Assembly (NCBI RefSeq): GCF_900108315.1 | Contig: NZ_FNVB01000004.1 | Span: 186,001 to 250,000, forward strand | DNA: 64,000 bases | Origin: Saccharopolyspora kobensis | GTDB taxonomy: Bacteria > Actinomycetota > Actinomycetes > Mycobacteriales > Pseudonocardiaceae | Direction: 5' to 3' | Shown: in pieces, positions 38,265 to 48,028 of the stretch | Layout of the letters: every line of letters starts with the position of its first letter | Position numbering within the stretch: the stretch's first letter is position 1 | Notes under the pieces: generated by a model | Seen by the model: the letters and a program-made list of their open reading frames with translations, nothing else | Told to the model about the DNA's origin: nothing | Database searches by the model: none | Translations under genes and position numbers: made by a program

Positions 38265-39179
38265 GTGGCCGACGTCATGCGCAGCGGATCAGCGGAGGAG
38301 CCCCACGAGGCGGAGCACCACAGCGGTGCCCCGGAGGACTCGGGGGAAGGCTCCCGCCGCCGCAAGCCCAAGAACAAGAAGAAGGGCTCGTTCTGGCGCG
38401 AGCTGCCGATCCTGATCGTCACAGCGCTGGTGCTGACGGTCCTCATCCAGGCGTTCATCGCGCGGGTCTACGTGATCCCGTCGCAGTCGATGGAGCAGAC
38501 CCTGCACGGCTGCACGGGCTGCAACAACGACCGGGTGCTCGTCGACAAGATCACCTACCGGTTCTCCGATCCGGAGCCGGGCGACGTCGTGGTGTTCCGC
38601 GGCCCGCAGCCGTGGGTGCAGAACGAGTTCCAGGCCGAGGAGCCCACCAACCCGGTCGCCGGTTTCTTCCAGGGCGTGGCCTCGCTGCTGGGCTTCGGCG
38701 CCCCTGACGAGAAGGACTTCGTCAAGCGGGTGATCGCGGTGGGCGGCCAGACGGTGGAGTGCTGCGACGCGCAGAACCGGGTGCTGGTCGACGGCAAGCC
38801 GCTCAACGAGCCCTACCTGTACTGGGAGCCGGGCCGCGGCGTCGGCCAGGACGAGTTCAGCGCGGTGACGGTTCCGCCGGGGCACCTGTGGGTGATGGGC
38901 GACAACCGCAACGACTCGGCGGACTCCCGGGTGCAGGGCAACGGCGGCGTCAACGGCGCGGTCCCGGTGGAGAACGTGATCGGCAAGGCGCAGTTCATCG
39001 TGCTGCCGCCGACCCGCTGGCAGGGCATCGACGACCCCAACCCGCAGGCGGACGCGCTGGGCGCGCCTGCCTGGCAGACCGGGGTGCCGGTCGGGTTCGG
39101 GGTGGCCGCGGCGTTCCCGACGGTGTGGCTGGGTCGTAGGCTCGTCGGTGTGGTGAGCAAGCGACGAGCCTCGGAGTGA
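38265..39179 (+). CDS. lepB: type I signal peptidase
   Basis: This 304-aa membrane serine protease removes signal peptides from exported proteins. It has a charged cytoplasmic N-terminus (1-40), a membrane helix (about 47-68), catalytic Ser75 in [10 protein letters not shown], catalytic Lys154 in [11 protein letters not shown], and the family box [13 protein letters not shown] second hydrophobic stretch near the C-terminus ([15 protein letters not shown]) may form another helix. It lies between rplS and rnhB as in mycobacteria (lepB Rv2903c). The GTG start lacks a strong ribosome site. Confidence 0.95.
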   Translation: MADVMRSGSAEEPHEAEHHSGAPEDSGEGSRRRKPKNKKKGSFWRELPILIVTALVLTVLIQAFIARVYVIPSQSMEQTLHGCTGCNNDRVLVDKITYRFSDPEPGDVVVFRGPQPWVQNEFQAEEPTNPVAGFFQGVASLLGFGAPDEKDFVKRVIAVGGQTVECCDAQNRVLVDGKPLNEPYLYWEPGRGVGQDEFSAVTVPPGHLWVMGDNRNDSADSRVQGNGGVNGAVPVENVIGKAQFIVLPPTRWQGIDDPNPQADALGAPAWQTGVPVGFGVAAAFPTVWLGRRLVGVVSKRRASE

Positions 39180-39186
39180 CGTTGAC

Positions 39187-39939
39187 GTGACGGTGGCGGA
39201 GTTCCGGCCGCCGAGGTCGGTGATCCGGCGTAGCAGCGGCAACTGGGCCCTCCAGCGCGCGCTGGACCGCCGTGGCCTCGGCCCGGTGGCGGGCGTGGAC
39301 GAGGCCGGGCGCGGTGCGTGCGCCGGGCCCCTTGTGGTGGCGGCGTGCGTCCTGAAGCCGGGCGACGACCGGCGCTTCGAGGGGCTGACCGACTCGAAGG
39401 CGCTGTCCGAGGCCGACCGCGATCGGCTGTTCGACCTCATCACCTCGCGGGCGCTGAGCTGGTCGACCGTCGTGATCCCCGCCGAGGACGTCGACGCGCT
39501 CGGCATCCACGTGGCCAACCTGGAGGGCATGCGGCGCTCGGTCGCCCGGCTCTCCGAGCACCCGGGCTACGTGCTCACCGACGGGTTCCGGGTGCAGGGC
39601 CTGGCCACGCCGAGCGTGGCCGTGGTGAAGGGCGACCTGGTGGCCGCCTGCGTGGCGGCGGCGTCGGTGCTGGCGAAGGTGACCCGCGACCGGTTGATGT
39701 CGGATCAGCTGCACCTCGAGTTCCCGGCCTACGGGTTCGACGTGCACAAGGGGTACAGCACGCCGCTGCACTCGACGCGGCTGAAGCAGCACGGGCCCTG
39801 TCACGAGCACCGCTGGTCCTATGCGAACGTGGCGGAGGCAGCGCAGCGGCACGGGATGCGCTCGCCGCGCGCGGTGAGCAGCAAACCCGGGCTGTTCGAT
39901 GCTTCTGAGGGGGAAGTGGTGGACAATGAGGTGTTGTAG
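39187..39939 (+). CDS. rnhB: ribonuclease HII
   Basis: This 250-aa enzyme excises RNA primers and single ribonucleotides from DNA. It has the catalytic DEAGRG block ([18 protein letters not shown]) with the acidic pair, [16 protein letters not shown], a later catalytic Asp in VLTDGF, and [28 protein letters not shown] start, seven bases after lepB. It ends with an unconserved tail of about 30 residues. Confidence 0.95.
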   Translation: MTVAEFRPPRSVIRRSSGNWALQRALDRRGLGPVAGVDEAGRGACAGPLVVAACVLKPGDDRRFEGLTDSKALSEADRDRLFDLITSRALSWSTVVIPAEDVDALGIHVANLEGMRRSVARLSEHPGYVLTDGFRVQGLATPSVAVVKGDLVAACVAAASVLAKVTRDRLMSDQLHLEFPAYGFDVHKGYSTPLHSTRLKQHGPCHEHRWSYANVAEAAQRHGMRSPRAVSSKPGLFDASEGEVVDNEVL

Positions 39940-39972
39940 TCCGATCGGCAACGCAGAAGGGCTCGCACAGCG

Positions 39973-40296
39973 ATGAGCGCCGAGGATCTCGAGAAGTACG
40001 AGACCGAGATGGAGCTGCAGCTCTACAAGGAGTACCGCGACATCGTCGGGCAGTTCACCTATGTCGTGGAGACCGAACGGCGCTTCTACCTGGCCAACGC
40101 GGTGGACGTGCAGGTGCGCAACTCCGACTCGGAGGTCTACTTCGAGGTGGCGATGTCGGACGCGTGGGTGTGGGACATGTACCGCCCGGCGCGATTCGTC
40201 AAGAACGTGCGCGTGATCACGTTCAAGGACGTGAACGTGGAAGAACTGGACAAACCGGATCTCCGGCTGCCGGAGAGCGGCCCGTTCGGTTCCTGA
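39973..40296 (+). CDS. DUF2469 protein (Rv2901c family)
   Basis: This 107-aa actinobacteria-specific protein reads MSAEDLEKYETEMELQLYKE, YRDIVGQFTYVVETERRFYL and DAWVWDMYRPARFVKNVRV, matching DUF2469 over its full length. The function is unknown; its fixed position after rnhB across actinobacteria hints at a link to nucleic-acid or ribosome metabolism. It ends 13 bp before a strong terminator. Confidence 0.93.
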   Translation: MSAEDLEKYETEMELQLYKEYRDIVGQFTYVVETERRFYLANAVDVQVRNSDSEVYFEVAMSDAWVWDMYRPARFVKNVRVITFKDVNVEELDKPDLRLPESGPFGS

Positions 40297-40309
40297 CCCT
40301 GGCGTCGAT

Positions 40310-40353
40310 AGCTCGGGCGGTCGTCGTGCGACGACCGCCCGAGCTTCTTTTTC
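40310..40353 (+). terminator. intrinsic terminator after the DUF2469 gene
   Basis: AGCTCGGGCGGTCGTC (40310-40325) and GACGACCGCCCGAGCT (40330-40345) form a perfect 16-bp stem with loop GTGC, followed by TCTTTTTC. Confidence 0.95.
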
Positions 40354-40550
40354 TGGCCCTCGCGCGCGGTTCCTGCCGGGCCTGTTCCGGGCGGCGCGGG
40401 CGGATCCAGTGGTGCCTCGGCGGCGTGCCGGACTGTCGCTGAATTAGCGGAATCAGTTTCGGTTTTTGTGCGTCGAGTGTGTTCGGGCTCCGGATTTCGC
40501 GGATAGTTCTTCGGTTTTCTTCGCATTCTCACTCGTCCGAGTGATCGGAG

Positions 40551-40578
40551 TTGTCCACAGGGGATTCGGTTATCCACA
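40551..40578 (+). promoter_or_regulatory. pair of DnaA boxes upstream of yraN
   Basis: TTGTCCACA (40551-40559) and TTATCCACA (40570-40578) are perfect DnaA-box sequences in the same orientation, 19 bp apart start to start. They lie in the 380-bp AT-richer non-coding stretch (40354-40733) before yraN-comM-dprA, in which nothing else is recognised. A matching pair occurs upstream of rpsB. Confidence 0.6.
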
Positions 40579-40733
40579 GATTTCCGATCGGTACTGGTGA
40601 TCGGCGGATTTTGCGGGCAACGTGGAGTCATCCACTCGTGCCCAGAACCGTTGGCACACGCGGGAAACCTGCTCGCGATGCCGCGCGGTGCCGCCCGGGC
40701 GCGGGAATTTCCGAACAGACCGAGGAGGAACTC

Positions 40734-41135
40734 GTGCGCCGCAAGAAGATCCTGGGTCCGGTCAGCGATGCCTGCACCGGGGACGGCAGGAATGCGCTTG
40801 GGCTCGCCGGGGAGCGGTTGGCCGCCGAATTGCTGGAAGGCCGTGGAATGACGGTGCTGGACCGCAATTGGCGGTGTCCGCAGGGAGAACTCGACATCGT
40901 CGCCGCGGACGGCGACACCGTGGTGTGCTGCGAGGTCAAGGCGCGCTCCGGAGCCGACTACGGCGGACCGGTCTACGCGCTCAACCAGGAGAAGGCCATG
41001 CGCATCCGCAGTGTCGCGCGGTCGTGGCTGGCCGCACGGGAGCTGGTGGGCTGCCCGGTCCGCTTCGACTTCGTCTCGGTGCTGTGGCCACCGGGCAGAA
41101 CACCGCATCTCAGGCACCTCAAGGGGGTGTTCTGA
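40734..41135 (+). CDS. yraN: YraN/UPF0102 endonuclease-like protein
   Basis: This 133-aa protein has a restriction-endonuclease-like fold. It has LGLAGERLAAELLEGRGMTV, LDRNWRCPQGELDIVAADGD (the acidic E-x-D-I-V core) and VCCEVKARSGADYG (the ExK motif), and ends HLKGVF. GAGGAGG five bases before GTG 40734 fixes the start. It abuts comM, which begins right after its TGA. The same three genes, yraN-comM-dprA, form a conserved DNA-uptake/recombination cluster (Rv2898c-Rv2896c in M. tuberculosis). The exact biochemical role is unproven. Confidence 0.92.
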   Translation: MRRKKILGPVSDACTGDGRNALGLAGERLAAELLEGRGMTVLDRNWRCPQGELDIVAADGDTVVCCEVKARSGADYGGPVYALNQEKAMRIRSVARSWLAARELVGCPVRFDFVSVLWPPGRTPHLRHLKGVF

Positions 41136-42653
41136 GTGGCGCTGCGACGAACCTGGGCGGTCGCGCTGTTCGGTGTGGACGGTGCGCTCGTCGAGATCGA
41201 AGCGGACGTGCGCAAAGGCGGCCTGCCGTCGTTGCAGTTGCTCGGCCTGCCCGACACCGCGCTGCAGGAGTCCAAGAACCGGGTGCGGGCGGCCATCCAG
41301 AACTGCCAGGAGGACTGGCCGGCGAGCTGCGTGACGCTCGCGCTGTCCCCGGCCGCGCTGCCCAAGGCGGGGACCTCGTACGACCTGGCGCTGGCCTGCG
41401 CGGTGCTGGCCGGGGCCGAGCTGGTGCCGCCGCACCGGTTGGCGGGCACGGTGCTGTTCGGGGAGCTGGCGCTGGACGGCCGGATACGCCCGGTGCGCGG
41501 CCTGCTGCCCGCGCTGCTGGCCGCGCGGAAGGAGGGCATGCGCCGGGCGGTCGTGCCCTTCGACGGCCTGGCCGAAGCGCACCTGGTGGAGGGCATCGAG
41601 GTGCTGGGCGCTGTGCACCTGCGCGAGGTGGTGGCGTGGTTGCGCGAGCTCGGCGAGCTCGCCCGCTATCCGCCGCCGGTGGACGAACCTCCGGTGGCGG
41701 AAGCGCCGGACCTGGCCGACGTCCTCGGCCAGCCCGAAGCGCGCTGGGCGCTCGAGGTCGCCGCGGCGGGTGGTCACCACCTGCTGATGGTCGGGCCTCC
41801 TGGCACCGGCAAGACCATGCTGGCGAAGCGGTTGTGCGGCCTGCTGCCGGAGCTGAGCGGGCAGGAAGCGCTGGAGGTGACGGCGATCCGGTCGGTGGCC
41901 GGGGACCTCGCCGACTCGGCGGCCTTGGTGCGGGTCCCGCCGTTCGTCGCGCCGCACTCGTCGCTGTCCATCCCGGCGCTCGTCGGCGGTGGCACGGGAC
42001 TGGCCAGACCCGGCGCGGTCAGCAGGGCGCACCGCGGGGTCCTGCTGCTGGACGAGGCCTGCGAGCTCGGGCCGAAGCGGCTCGAAGCTCTGCGCACGGC
42101 GCTGGAGGAGGGCGAGGTCCGGCTGGCCCGGCGGGACGGAACCCTCCGCTATCCAGCGCGGTTCCAGCTCGTCCTGGCCACCAACCCGTGTCCGTGCGCC
42201 CCGGCCAGGGACCTCGACTGCCAGTGCCCGCCGCAGGTCCGTCGGCGCTACCTCGGCAAGCTGTCGGGCCCGCTGCTGGACCGGGTGGACCTGCGGGTTC
42301 GGATGCGGCCGATCACGGCGATGACCGTGCACAGCGGTGCCGAGCCGGAGAGCACCGCAGTCGTGCGCGAACGGGTGGCGCAGGCGCGGGCCGCTGCTCG
42401 GGAGCGGTGGTCGGCGCACGGCTGGCAGACCAACACGGAGGTCCCGGGGCCGGTGCTGCGGCGTGAGTTCGCGCTGCCGCACGAGGTCACCGGGCTGCTC
42501 GATCGCGGTTTGGAGGTCGGTGCCATCACCGCCCGCGGCGCGGACCGGTGCCTGCGGGTGGCGTGGACGCTGGCCGACCTCGACGGCAGGGAGCGCCCCG
42601 ATGCCGAGCACGTGGCGGCGGCGCTGGAGTTCCGGGACAGGAAGGCGGCCTGA
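41136..42653 (+). CDS. comM: YifB/ComM-type AAA+ Mg-chelatase-like ATPase
   Basis: This 505-aa hexameric AAA+ protein promotes branch migration during natural transformation in other bacteria. The N-terminal Lon-protease-like domain includes LPSLQLLGLPDTALQESKNR; the AAA+ core has Walker A MVGPPGTGKTMLAKRL, Walker B GVLLLDEACELGPKRLEAL, sensor LVLATNPCPCAPA, and CxCPP-type cysteines. It ends with a C-terminal helical lid. GTG directly follows the yraN stop and its own stop overlaps the dprA start (TGATG). Confidence 0.94.
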   Translation: MALRRTWAVALFGVDGALVEIEADVRKGGLPSLQLLGLPDTALQESKNRVRAAIQNCQEDWPASCVTLALSPAALPKAGTSYDLALACAVLAGAELVPPHRLAGTVLFGELALDGRIRPVRGLLPALLAARKEGMRRAVVPFDGLAEAHLVEGIEVLGAVHLREVVAWLRELGELARYPPPVDEPPVAEAPDLADVLGQPEARWALEVAAAGGHHLLMVGPPGTGKTMLAKRLCGLLPELSGQEALEVTAIRSVAGDLADSAALVRVPPFVAPHSSLSIPALVGGGTGLARPGAVSRAHRGVLLLDEACELGPKRLEALRTALEEGEVRLARRDGTLRYPARFQLVLATNPCPCAPARDLDCQCPPQVRRRYLGKLSGPLLDRVDLRVRMRPITAMTVHSGAEPESTAVVRERVAQARAAARERWSAHGWQTNTEVPGPVLRREFALPHEVTGLLDRGLEVGAITARGADRCLRVAWTLADLDGRERPDAEHVAAALEFRDRKAA

Positions 42654-43810
42654 TGGAGAACTGGGTGAGGATGAGCGAGAAGGGCAGGCACGCGGTGCGG
42701 CTGGCGAGGGCCTTCCTCGCCGCGATCGCCGAGCCGCCGGCTCCGGCGCTGGCCGGTTTCGTCGCCCGGCACGGTGCGTGCCGGGCGGTGGAGGTGATCC
42801 AGCGCGGGAAGGCACCGCCGGATGTGCTGGCCGAGATCGAGGCCAGGTATCAGCACGTGTCCGCCGAGGAGCTGCTCGCAGCGACCGAAGCGGCCGGAGC
42901 TCAGCTCGTGGTGCCGGAGGAACCGGACTGGCCGGGCGGCGCTGTCGAGAACCTGACCGGCGCGCGGGAAGTCGGGCTCCCGGAGATCGCCGAGCCGATC
43001 GCGCTGTGGGTGCGCGGCCGGGCGAGCCTGGCCGCGGTGCTGGACCAGGCGGTCTCGGTGGTCGGGGCGAGAGCGGCCTCCGGTTACGGCGAGCACGTTG
43101 CCGCGGAATTCGGCCACGGACTCGCGAACGCCGGGTTCACGGTGGTTTCCGGTGCGGCGTACGGCATCGACGGCGCGGCTCACCGGGGCGCGCTGGCCGC
43201 CGGCGGCCGGACGGTGGCCTTCTTGGCCTGCGGGGTCGACATCGACTACCCGGCGGGGCACAGCCGGTTGCTGCGCGCGGTGGCCGAACAGGGCGCCGTG
43301 GTCAGCGAGTACCCGCCCGGCACCGCGCCGCGCAAGCACCGCTTCCTCGTGCGGAACAGGCTGATCGCGGCGGCCGGGCGGGCCACGGTCGTGGTGGAGG
43401 CCGGTGCGCGCAGCGGTGCGGGCAACACCGCGAACACCGCGGATGCCTTGGGACGCCCGGTGCTGGCGGTGCCCGGCCCGGTCACCGCGAAAAACTCGGT
43501 GGGGTGCCACGGGATGGTGCGCTCCGGGCAGGCAGTCCTGGTCACGAGCGTCGAGCAGGTCATGGAGGTGATCAGCCCCCTCGGGGTTCCGGGCCCCGTC
43601 GAGGTCGTCGGCACGCACCGCCGGACCGATGGGCTCCATCCGCGCGCCCAACGCCTGCACGACTCGCTGCGCGGCGCGGCGGGAGCCAGCGCGGAGGAGC
43701 TCGCGCGCGATTGCGGCCTGCCGCTGGGCGAAGTGCGGGCGTTGCTCCCGGAACTGGAGCTGTCCGGGTTCGCGGTTCGGACGGATCGGGGGTGGTCGAT
43801 CGCACGCTGA
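42653..43810 (+). CDS. dprA: DprA/Smf, DNA processing protein
   Basis: This 385-aa protein binds single-stranded DNA and loads RecA in transformation. After an N-terminal helical domain the Rossmann fold carries VSVVGARAASGYGEHVA, VVSGAAYGIDGAAHRGAL, YPAGHSRLL, VSEYPPGTAPRKHRFLVRNR, and VEAGARSGAGNTANTADALG with VPGPVTAKNSVGCH. A C-terminal winged-helix (DprA_WH, about 320-385) is present. ATG overlaps the comM stop. The 300-bp gap to xerC (43811-44110) holds no supported gene. Confidence 0.95.
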   Translation: MENWVRMSEKGRHAVRLARAFLAAIAEPPAPALAGFVARHGACRAVEVIQRGKAPPDVLAEIEARYQHVSAEELLAATEAAGAQLVVPEEPDWPGGAVENLTGAREVGLPEIAEPIALWVRGRASLAAVLDQAVSVVGARAASGYGEHVAAEFGHGLANAGFTVVSGAAYGIDGAAHRGALAAGGRTVAFLACGVDIDYPAGHSRLLRAVAEQGAVVSEYPPGTAPRKHRFLVRNRLIAAAGRATVVVEAGARSGAGNTANTADALGRPVLAVPGPVTAKNSVGCHGMVRSGQAVLVTSVEQVMEVISPLGVPGPVEVVGTHRRTDGLHPRAQRLHDSLRGAAGASAEELARDCGLPLGEVRALLPELELSGFAVRTDRGWSIAR

Positions 43811-44110
43811 TGCCGCCCGTTCGGCACCAGCACGGGCCGGTGCACCGGAATTCGCGCGGTGTTCTGCCGGTCGGGGACAGCAATCGCTTCGGGGCGCCAT
43901 CGCTCCTCATCGCGATCCCGGTTCTCACCAGCGGAAATGCGGCGCGGCGCGGGCTCGGGACGGGCGCTCGGCGGTGGTTCTCGCCGGGGAGATCTCGGCG
44001 GTTCCACCGCCCGGTGCCATCGCGCGCGACGAGGCGGGACGAAACCGAGTGATCATGATTCGGCGTGGCGATGCTTGACCGGTGGGGTCGCAAGGGCCAG
44101 CGTCTGAGTC

Positions 44111-45085
44111 ATGTCCCGTGCCCGTTCCACCGCATCGCGAAGACCCGATTTCCGCGCGGTCCGGGCAAAACTGCCCGAGCCGCTGGGTGCGGCGGTCGAC
44201 GGGTTCGAACGGCATCTCGCGGCCGAACGAGGCCTGTCGGTGCACACGGTCCGGGGTTACGTCGGCGACGTCGTCTCGCTGCTGGATCACCTGTCCGGGG
44301 CATCGGGCCGGGAAACCCTTGCTGAGCTGGACATCTCAGTGCTCCGCGAGTGGTTGGCGGCGCAGCACGCCCAAGGCGCGAGCCGGTCGACGATGGCCCG
44401 GCGGACCGCGGCCGCCCGGACCTTCACGGCGTGGGCGCTGCGCGCCGAGCTGCTGCCGAACGATCCGGGGCCGCGGCTCGCGACGCCGTCCAGACCGCGA
44501 AAGCTGCCTGCGGTGCTGCGCGCCGACCAGGCGAGCGCGGCGATGCAGGCCTCCGCGGCGGGCGCCGAGCAGGGCGATCCGGTAGCCCTGCGTGATCACG
44601 CGGTGCTGGAGCTCCTGTACGCCACCGGCGTGCGCATCGCCGAGTTGTGCGGATTGGACGTCGACGACGTGGACCGGGAACGTCGGGTGATCCGCGTGAT
44701 CGGCAAGGGCGACCGAGAACGCGTTGTGCCGTTCGGGCTACCCGCCGATGATGCGCTCGGCCGGTGGATCAGCGCTGGACGGCCGAAGCTGGTCCGGGCC
44801 GATTCCGGCGCGGCGCTGTTCCTGGGTGTCCGGGGTGGGCGGCTTGACCCGCGTACGGCGCGGCGGAGCGTGCACGACGCCGTCGGAACCGTTTCCGGTG
44901 CACCGGACGTCGGGCCGCACGGCATGCGGCATTCAGCGGCGACCCATTTGCTGGAAGGCGGTGCGGACCTCCGTAGCGTTCAGGAGTTGCTTGGTCACGC
45001 TACGCTCGCAACGACCCAGCTTTACACCCACGTGACCGTTGAACGGCTGAAGGCGATCCATGACCGAACCCACCCCCGTTCCTGA
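44111..45085 (+). CDS. xerC: XerC, site-specific tyrosine recombinase
   Basis: This 324-aa enzyme resolves chromosome dimers at dif with XerD. The N-terminal core-binding SAM-like domain covers about 25-115; the catalytic domain has Arg175 (ATGVRIAEL), Lys199 ([10 protein letters not shown]), His270 and Arg273 (GPHGMRHS), His296 (LGHA) and Tyr305 (TTQLYTH). Location between dprA and whiG matches housekeeping XerC in other actinobacteria, so it is not a phage integrase. Its 3' end overlaps whiG by 26 bp. Confidence 0.94.
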   Translation: MSRARSTASRRPDFRAVRAKLPEPLGAAVDGFERHLAAERGLSVHTVRGYVGDVVSLLDHLSGASGRETLAELDISVLREWLAAQHAQGASRSTMARRTAAARTFTAWALRAELLPNDPGPRLATPSRPRKLPAVLRADQASAAMQASAAGAEQGDPVALRDHAVLELLYATGVRIAELCGLDVDDVDRERRVIRVIGKGDRERVVPFGLPADDALGRWISAGRPKLVRADSGAALFLGVRGGRLDPRTARRSVHDAVGTVSGAPDVGPHGMRHSAATHLLEGGADLRSVQELLGHATLATTQLYTHVTVERLKAIHDRTHPRS

Positions 45086-46016
45086 CCACGCCGGGGGCGG
45101 CGCCGACACGGTGGCCGCGAGACCGAACTCGGCGCCGGTGACTGCCCGTGATCAAGGCGGCTCGACGAACGGCCACGCCCCCGAGTGCGTGCGCCGCCAG
45201 GGGCTCTCCCTGGCGGCGGAGGCAGCGGCGGGCGCGGACGGGGACCAGCGCCGCGCCGATGGCGTCGAAGCGGGCATAGTCGCGCTCTGGCAGGCGTTCG
45301 GCGAGCGGCGCGACCAAGAGCTCCGCGACCGCTTGGTGCTGCACTACGCGCCGCTGGTCAAGTACGTAGCGGGCCGGGTGGGCACCGGGCTGCCCTCGCA
45401 CGTCGACGTCTCCGACCTGATCCAGTCCGGCATCTTCGGCCTGGTCGACGCGATCGAGAAGTTCGAGCCCGAGCGCGGCCTGAAGTTCGAGACCTACGCG
45501 ATGCAGCGCATCCGCGGGGCGATCCTGGACGACCTGCGCGCCCAGGACTGGGTGCCCCGATCGGTGCGCAGCCGGGCCAGGGACGTCGAGCGGGCGCTGG
45601 AGCGGCTGGAAGCGAAGCTGCAGCGCACCGCCACCGACGCCGAGCTGGCCGCCGAGCTGGAGCTGTCGGTCGACGAGCTCCGCGAGCTGTTCGCCCAGCT
45701 GCAGATGACCAGCGTGATCGCCCTCGACGACCTGATCGGCGCCGGACCGATGCAGTCATCGCTGGCCGAGACGCTCCCCGACGACCGCGCCGAAGACCCG
45801 GTGGCGGCCCTCGTGGACCGCGACAGCCGCCGCCAGCTGGCCGAAGCGGTGAAGCGCCTGAGCGAGCGCGACCGGGTGGTGGTGACGCTCTACTACTTCG
45901 AGAACCTGACGCTGGCCGAGATCGGCAAGGTCCTCGGGGTGACGGAGTCGCGCGTCTGCCAGCTGCACACCAGGGCGGTGCTCCGCCTGCGCACGAAGCT
46001 AACCGAAGCGGGTTGA
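45060..46016 (+). CDS. whiG: WhiG, FliA-type sporulation sigma factor
   Basis: This 318-aa sigma-70 group 3 factor triggers aerial-hypha sporulation in filamentous actinomycetes. Region 2 reads [40 protein letters not shown] and [20 protein letters not shown], followed by [17 protein letters not shown], a strong WhiG pattern. Region 4 has [20 protein letters not shown] and [20 protein letters not shown]. An N-terminal extension of about 75 poorly conserved residues precedes region 1.2-2; a later start cannot be excluded. The gene begins inside the xerC end, suggesting co-translation. Confidence 0.93.
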   Translation: MTEPTPVPDHAGGGADTVAARPNSAPVTARDQGGSTNGHAPECVRRQGLSLAAEAAAGADGDQRRADGVEAGIVALWQAFGERRDQELRDRLVLHYAPLVKYVAGRVGTGLPSHVDVSDLIQSGIFGLVDAIEKFEPERGLKFETYAMQRIRGAILDDLRAQDWVPRSVRSRARDVERALERLEAKLQRTATDAELAAELELSVDELRELFAQLQMTSVIALDDLIGAGPMQSSLAETLPDDRAEDPVAALVDRDSRRQLAEAVKRLSERDRVVVTLYYFENLTLAEIGKVLGVTESRVCQLHTRAVLRLRTKLTEAG

Positions 46017-46081
46017 TCGCGCTTCCGCGCGTGGAGCGCCGGGCGGGGTGGCGATCTCCGGGATCTCGCCACCCCGGCGGC

Positions 46082-46624
46082 TCAGTCCCAGGGCAGCAGG
46101 CGGACGTGTCCCACGCCCAGGAGGCGCAGCGGGTTCAGGTAGGTCAGGCGCTGGCGGGCACCCCAGTGCAGGCAGGCCTGGGGCGGCTGCACCGCGCACT
46201 GCGGGTGGCCCGGTTCCAGGGTGCCGATCGGTTGGCCCCTGGTGACCTGGTCGCCGACCGCCACTGCTGGCCGGACCGGTTCGTAGGTGGTGCGCAGCCC
46301 GGTCGCGTGCTCGATCGACACCAGGTCGCGGCCGGCCACCGGCCCGGCGAACACCACCAGCCCGTCGCCCGCGGCGAGCACCTGCTGGCCGGCCTCGCCG
46401 ACCAGGTCCACGCCGCGGTGGCCGGGGCCGTAGGCGTGCTCCGGGGCCTCGAACGGGCGGACGACAGCGGGTGGCGGAGCCAGCGGCCAGCCGAACTGGC
46501 CTTCGGGCGTCTTCGCGGTCGACGGGGGAGCGGAGTACGCGGCCGGTTCGGGCGCCGCGGTCAGGCCGGCCGCGGCAGCGGCGAAACCGCCGCACAACAA
46601 GGCTGAAGTGATCAACGGTCGCAT
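46082..46624 (-). CDS. secreted M23-family (LytM) peptidase-like protein
   Basis: This 180-aa exported protein has a signal peptide ([20 protein letters not shown]). The M23 domain starts [20 protein letters not shown] with the zinc ligands His and Asp in [10 protein letters not shown], and the C-terminal HxH-type ligand is reduced to CLHWGARQ. The second His of the motif is not obvious, so hydrolytic activity is uncertain; it may be a regulator of cell-wall hydrolysis. It is divergent from rpsB, as in M. tuberculosis (Rv2891-rpsB). Confidence 0.88.
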   Translation of the reverse strand: MRPLITSALLCGGFAAAAAGLTAAPEPAAYSAPPSTAKTPEGQFGWPLAPPPAVVRPFEAPEHAYGPGHRGVDLVGEAGQQVLAAGDGLVVFAGPVAGRDLVSIEHATGLRTTYEPVRPAVAVGDQVTRGQPIGTLEPGHPQCAVQPPQACLHWGARQRLTYLNPLRLLGVGHVRLLPWD

Positions 46625-46675
46625 TCACCCACAGTGCTCGCGCGTTGCGGCGGGCAACAGGGGGAAGCGGAAATC

Positions 46676-46703
46676 TGTGGACAAACCAGGCCGCTGTGGA
46701 CAA
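46676..46703 (-). promoter_or_regulatory. pair of DnaA boxes upstream of rpsB
   Basis: TGTGGACAA occurs at 46676-46684 and 46695-46703; on the minus strand both read TTGTCCACA, the preferred actinobacterial DnaA box, 19 bp apart start to start. They lie in the 402-bp region (46625-47026) between the M23 gene and rpsB, in which no other gene is supported; TACACT at 46740-46745 is a possible -10 element of the rpsB promoter. Confidence 0.6.
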
Positions 46704-47026
46704 CTCGCACTCCACGATCGGGTCAGCGGGCGCGTCCAGTACACTGTTGGTGCGGTTTCGTGTCCGCACGGACCGACTTCGCGTGCCCGCACGCACGCCT
46801 GCGCAGGTGGCCGGACCGAGAGGTCGGCGACCCGGTGGCTCAGTACCGAGTTCAACACCTCGGTCGCTGCTGCCCGGGCGGGCTGCCGGTGCCCCGTGGT
46901 CCCGAGTTCCTCGTGAGCCGGGTGGGGTGGCCGGGCGGGCACCAGGGCGACGGGTCACCCGGCTCGTCGCGGCAACCGAATCGCGCGCCACCCGGCGCGC
47001 CCGACTCACGAGGTGCGAATCTGGCC

Positions 47027-47845
47027 ATGGCCGTCGTCACCATGAAGCAGCTGCTCGACAGCGGCGTGCACTTCGGGCACCAGACCCGTCGCTGGAATCC
47101 GAAGATGAAGCGCTACATCTTCACCGAGCGCAACGGCATCTACATCATCGACCTGCAGCAGACGCTGTCGTACATCGATGCGGCGTACGACTTCGTCAAG
47201 CAGACGGTCGCGCACGGCGGAACGATCATGTTCGTCGGCACCAAGAAGCAGGCGCAGGAAGCGATCGCCGAGCAGGCCCTGCGGGTCGGCATGCCGTTCG
47301 TCAACCAGCGCTGGCTGGGTGGCATGCTCACCAACTTCCAGACCGTCCACAAGCGTCTGCAGCGTCTCAAGGAGCTTGAGACCATGGAGCAGACCGGGGG
47401 CTTCGAGGGTCGCACCAAGAAGGAGATCTTGATGCTGACCCGCGAGAAGGACAAGCTCGAGAAGACCCTCGGCGGTATCCGCGACATGAGCAAGGTGCCC
47501 AGCGCCGTGTGGATCGTGGACACCAAGAAGGAGCACATCGCCGTCGGCGAGGCCCGCAAGCTGGGCATCCCGGTCGTCGCGATCCTCGACACCAACTGCG
47601 ACCCGGACGAGGTCGACTACCCGATCCCGGGCAACGACGACGCGATCCGCTCCGCCGCCCTGCTGACCCGCGTGGTCGCCGACGGTGTCGCCGATGGCCT
47701 GATGGCCCGCAGCGGCCGCACCAACGGCGCCCCGGAGGGCGAGGAGAAGCCGGCCGGCGGCGAGCCGCTGGCCGAGTGGGAGAAGGAGCTGCTGGCCGGT
47801 TCCGGCCAGGCCGCCGAAGGCGGCGAGCAGCCCGCGCAGTCCTGA
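47027..47845 (+). CDS. rpsB: 30S ribosomal protein S2
   Basis: This 272-aa S2 reads [78 protein letters not shown] and [20 protein letters not shown]. The C-terminal 45 residues form a Gly/Glu-rich tail. ATG 47027 is the family start, with GAGGTG upstream. It heads the rpsB-tsf-pyrH-frr-cdsA series. Confidence 0.97.
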   Translation: MAVVTMKQLLDSGVHFGHQTRRWNPKMKRYIFTERNGIYIIDLQQTLSYIDAAYDFVKQTVAHGGTIMFVGTKKQAQEAIAEQALRVGMPFVNQRWLGGMLTNFQTVHKRLQRLKELETMEQTGGFEGRTKKEILMLTREKDKLEKTLGGIRDMSKVPSAVWIVDTKKEHIAVGEARKLGIPVVAILDTNCDPDEVDYPIPGNDDAIRSAALLTRVVADGVADGLMARSGRTNGAPEGEEKPAGGEPLAEWEKELLAGSGQAAEGGEQPAQS

Positions 47846-47850
47846 TGCAC

Positions 47851-47885
47851 CGCGCCCCGCGTCCGCTGGTCGGGCGCGGGGCGCG
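47851..47885 (+). terminator. hairpin between rpsB and tsf
   Basis: CGCGCCCCGCG (47851-47861) pairs perfectly with CGCGGGGCGCG (47875-47885) around a 13-base loop, six bases after the rpsB stop. It probably attenuates, rather than ends, read-through into tsf. Confidence 0.65.
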
Positions 47886-48028
47886 ATCAGGCTGACTTCC
47901 AGTCACACTTGCGGGTGTGACTGCCCGAGCTGGGCACGCCGCCCCGCCGAGCGGATCGGACGCCGCGGGGTCGCTGCCCGCCCGCAACACCTTCGAAGCT
48001 GCGTAACAAGAGGGACGGATAACGCACG

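Noticed and set aside
44111-45085. Phage or island integrase
   Set aside because: All XerC catalytic residues plus the conserved dprA-xerC-whiG-rpsB order identify the housekeeping recombinase; no att-like repeat or phage gene is nearby.
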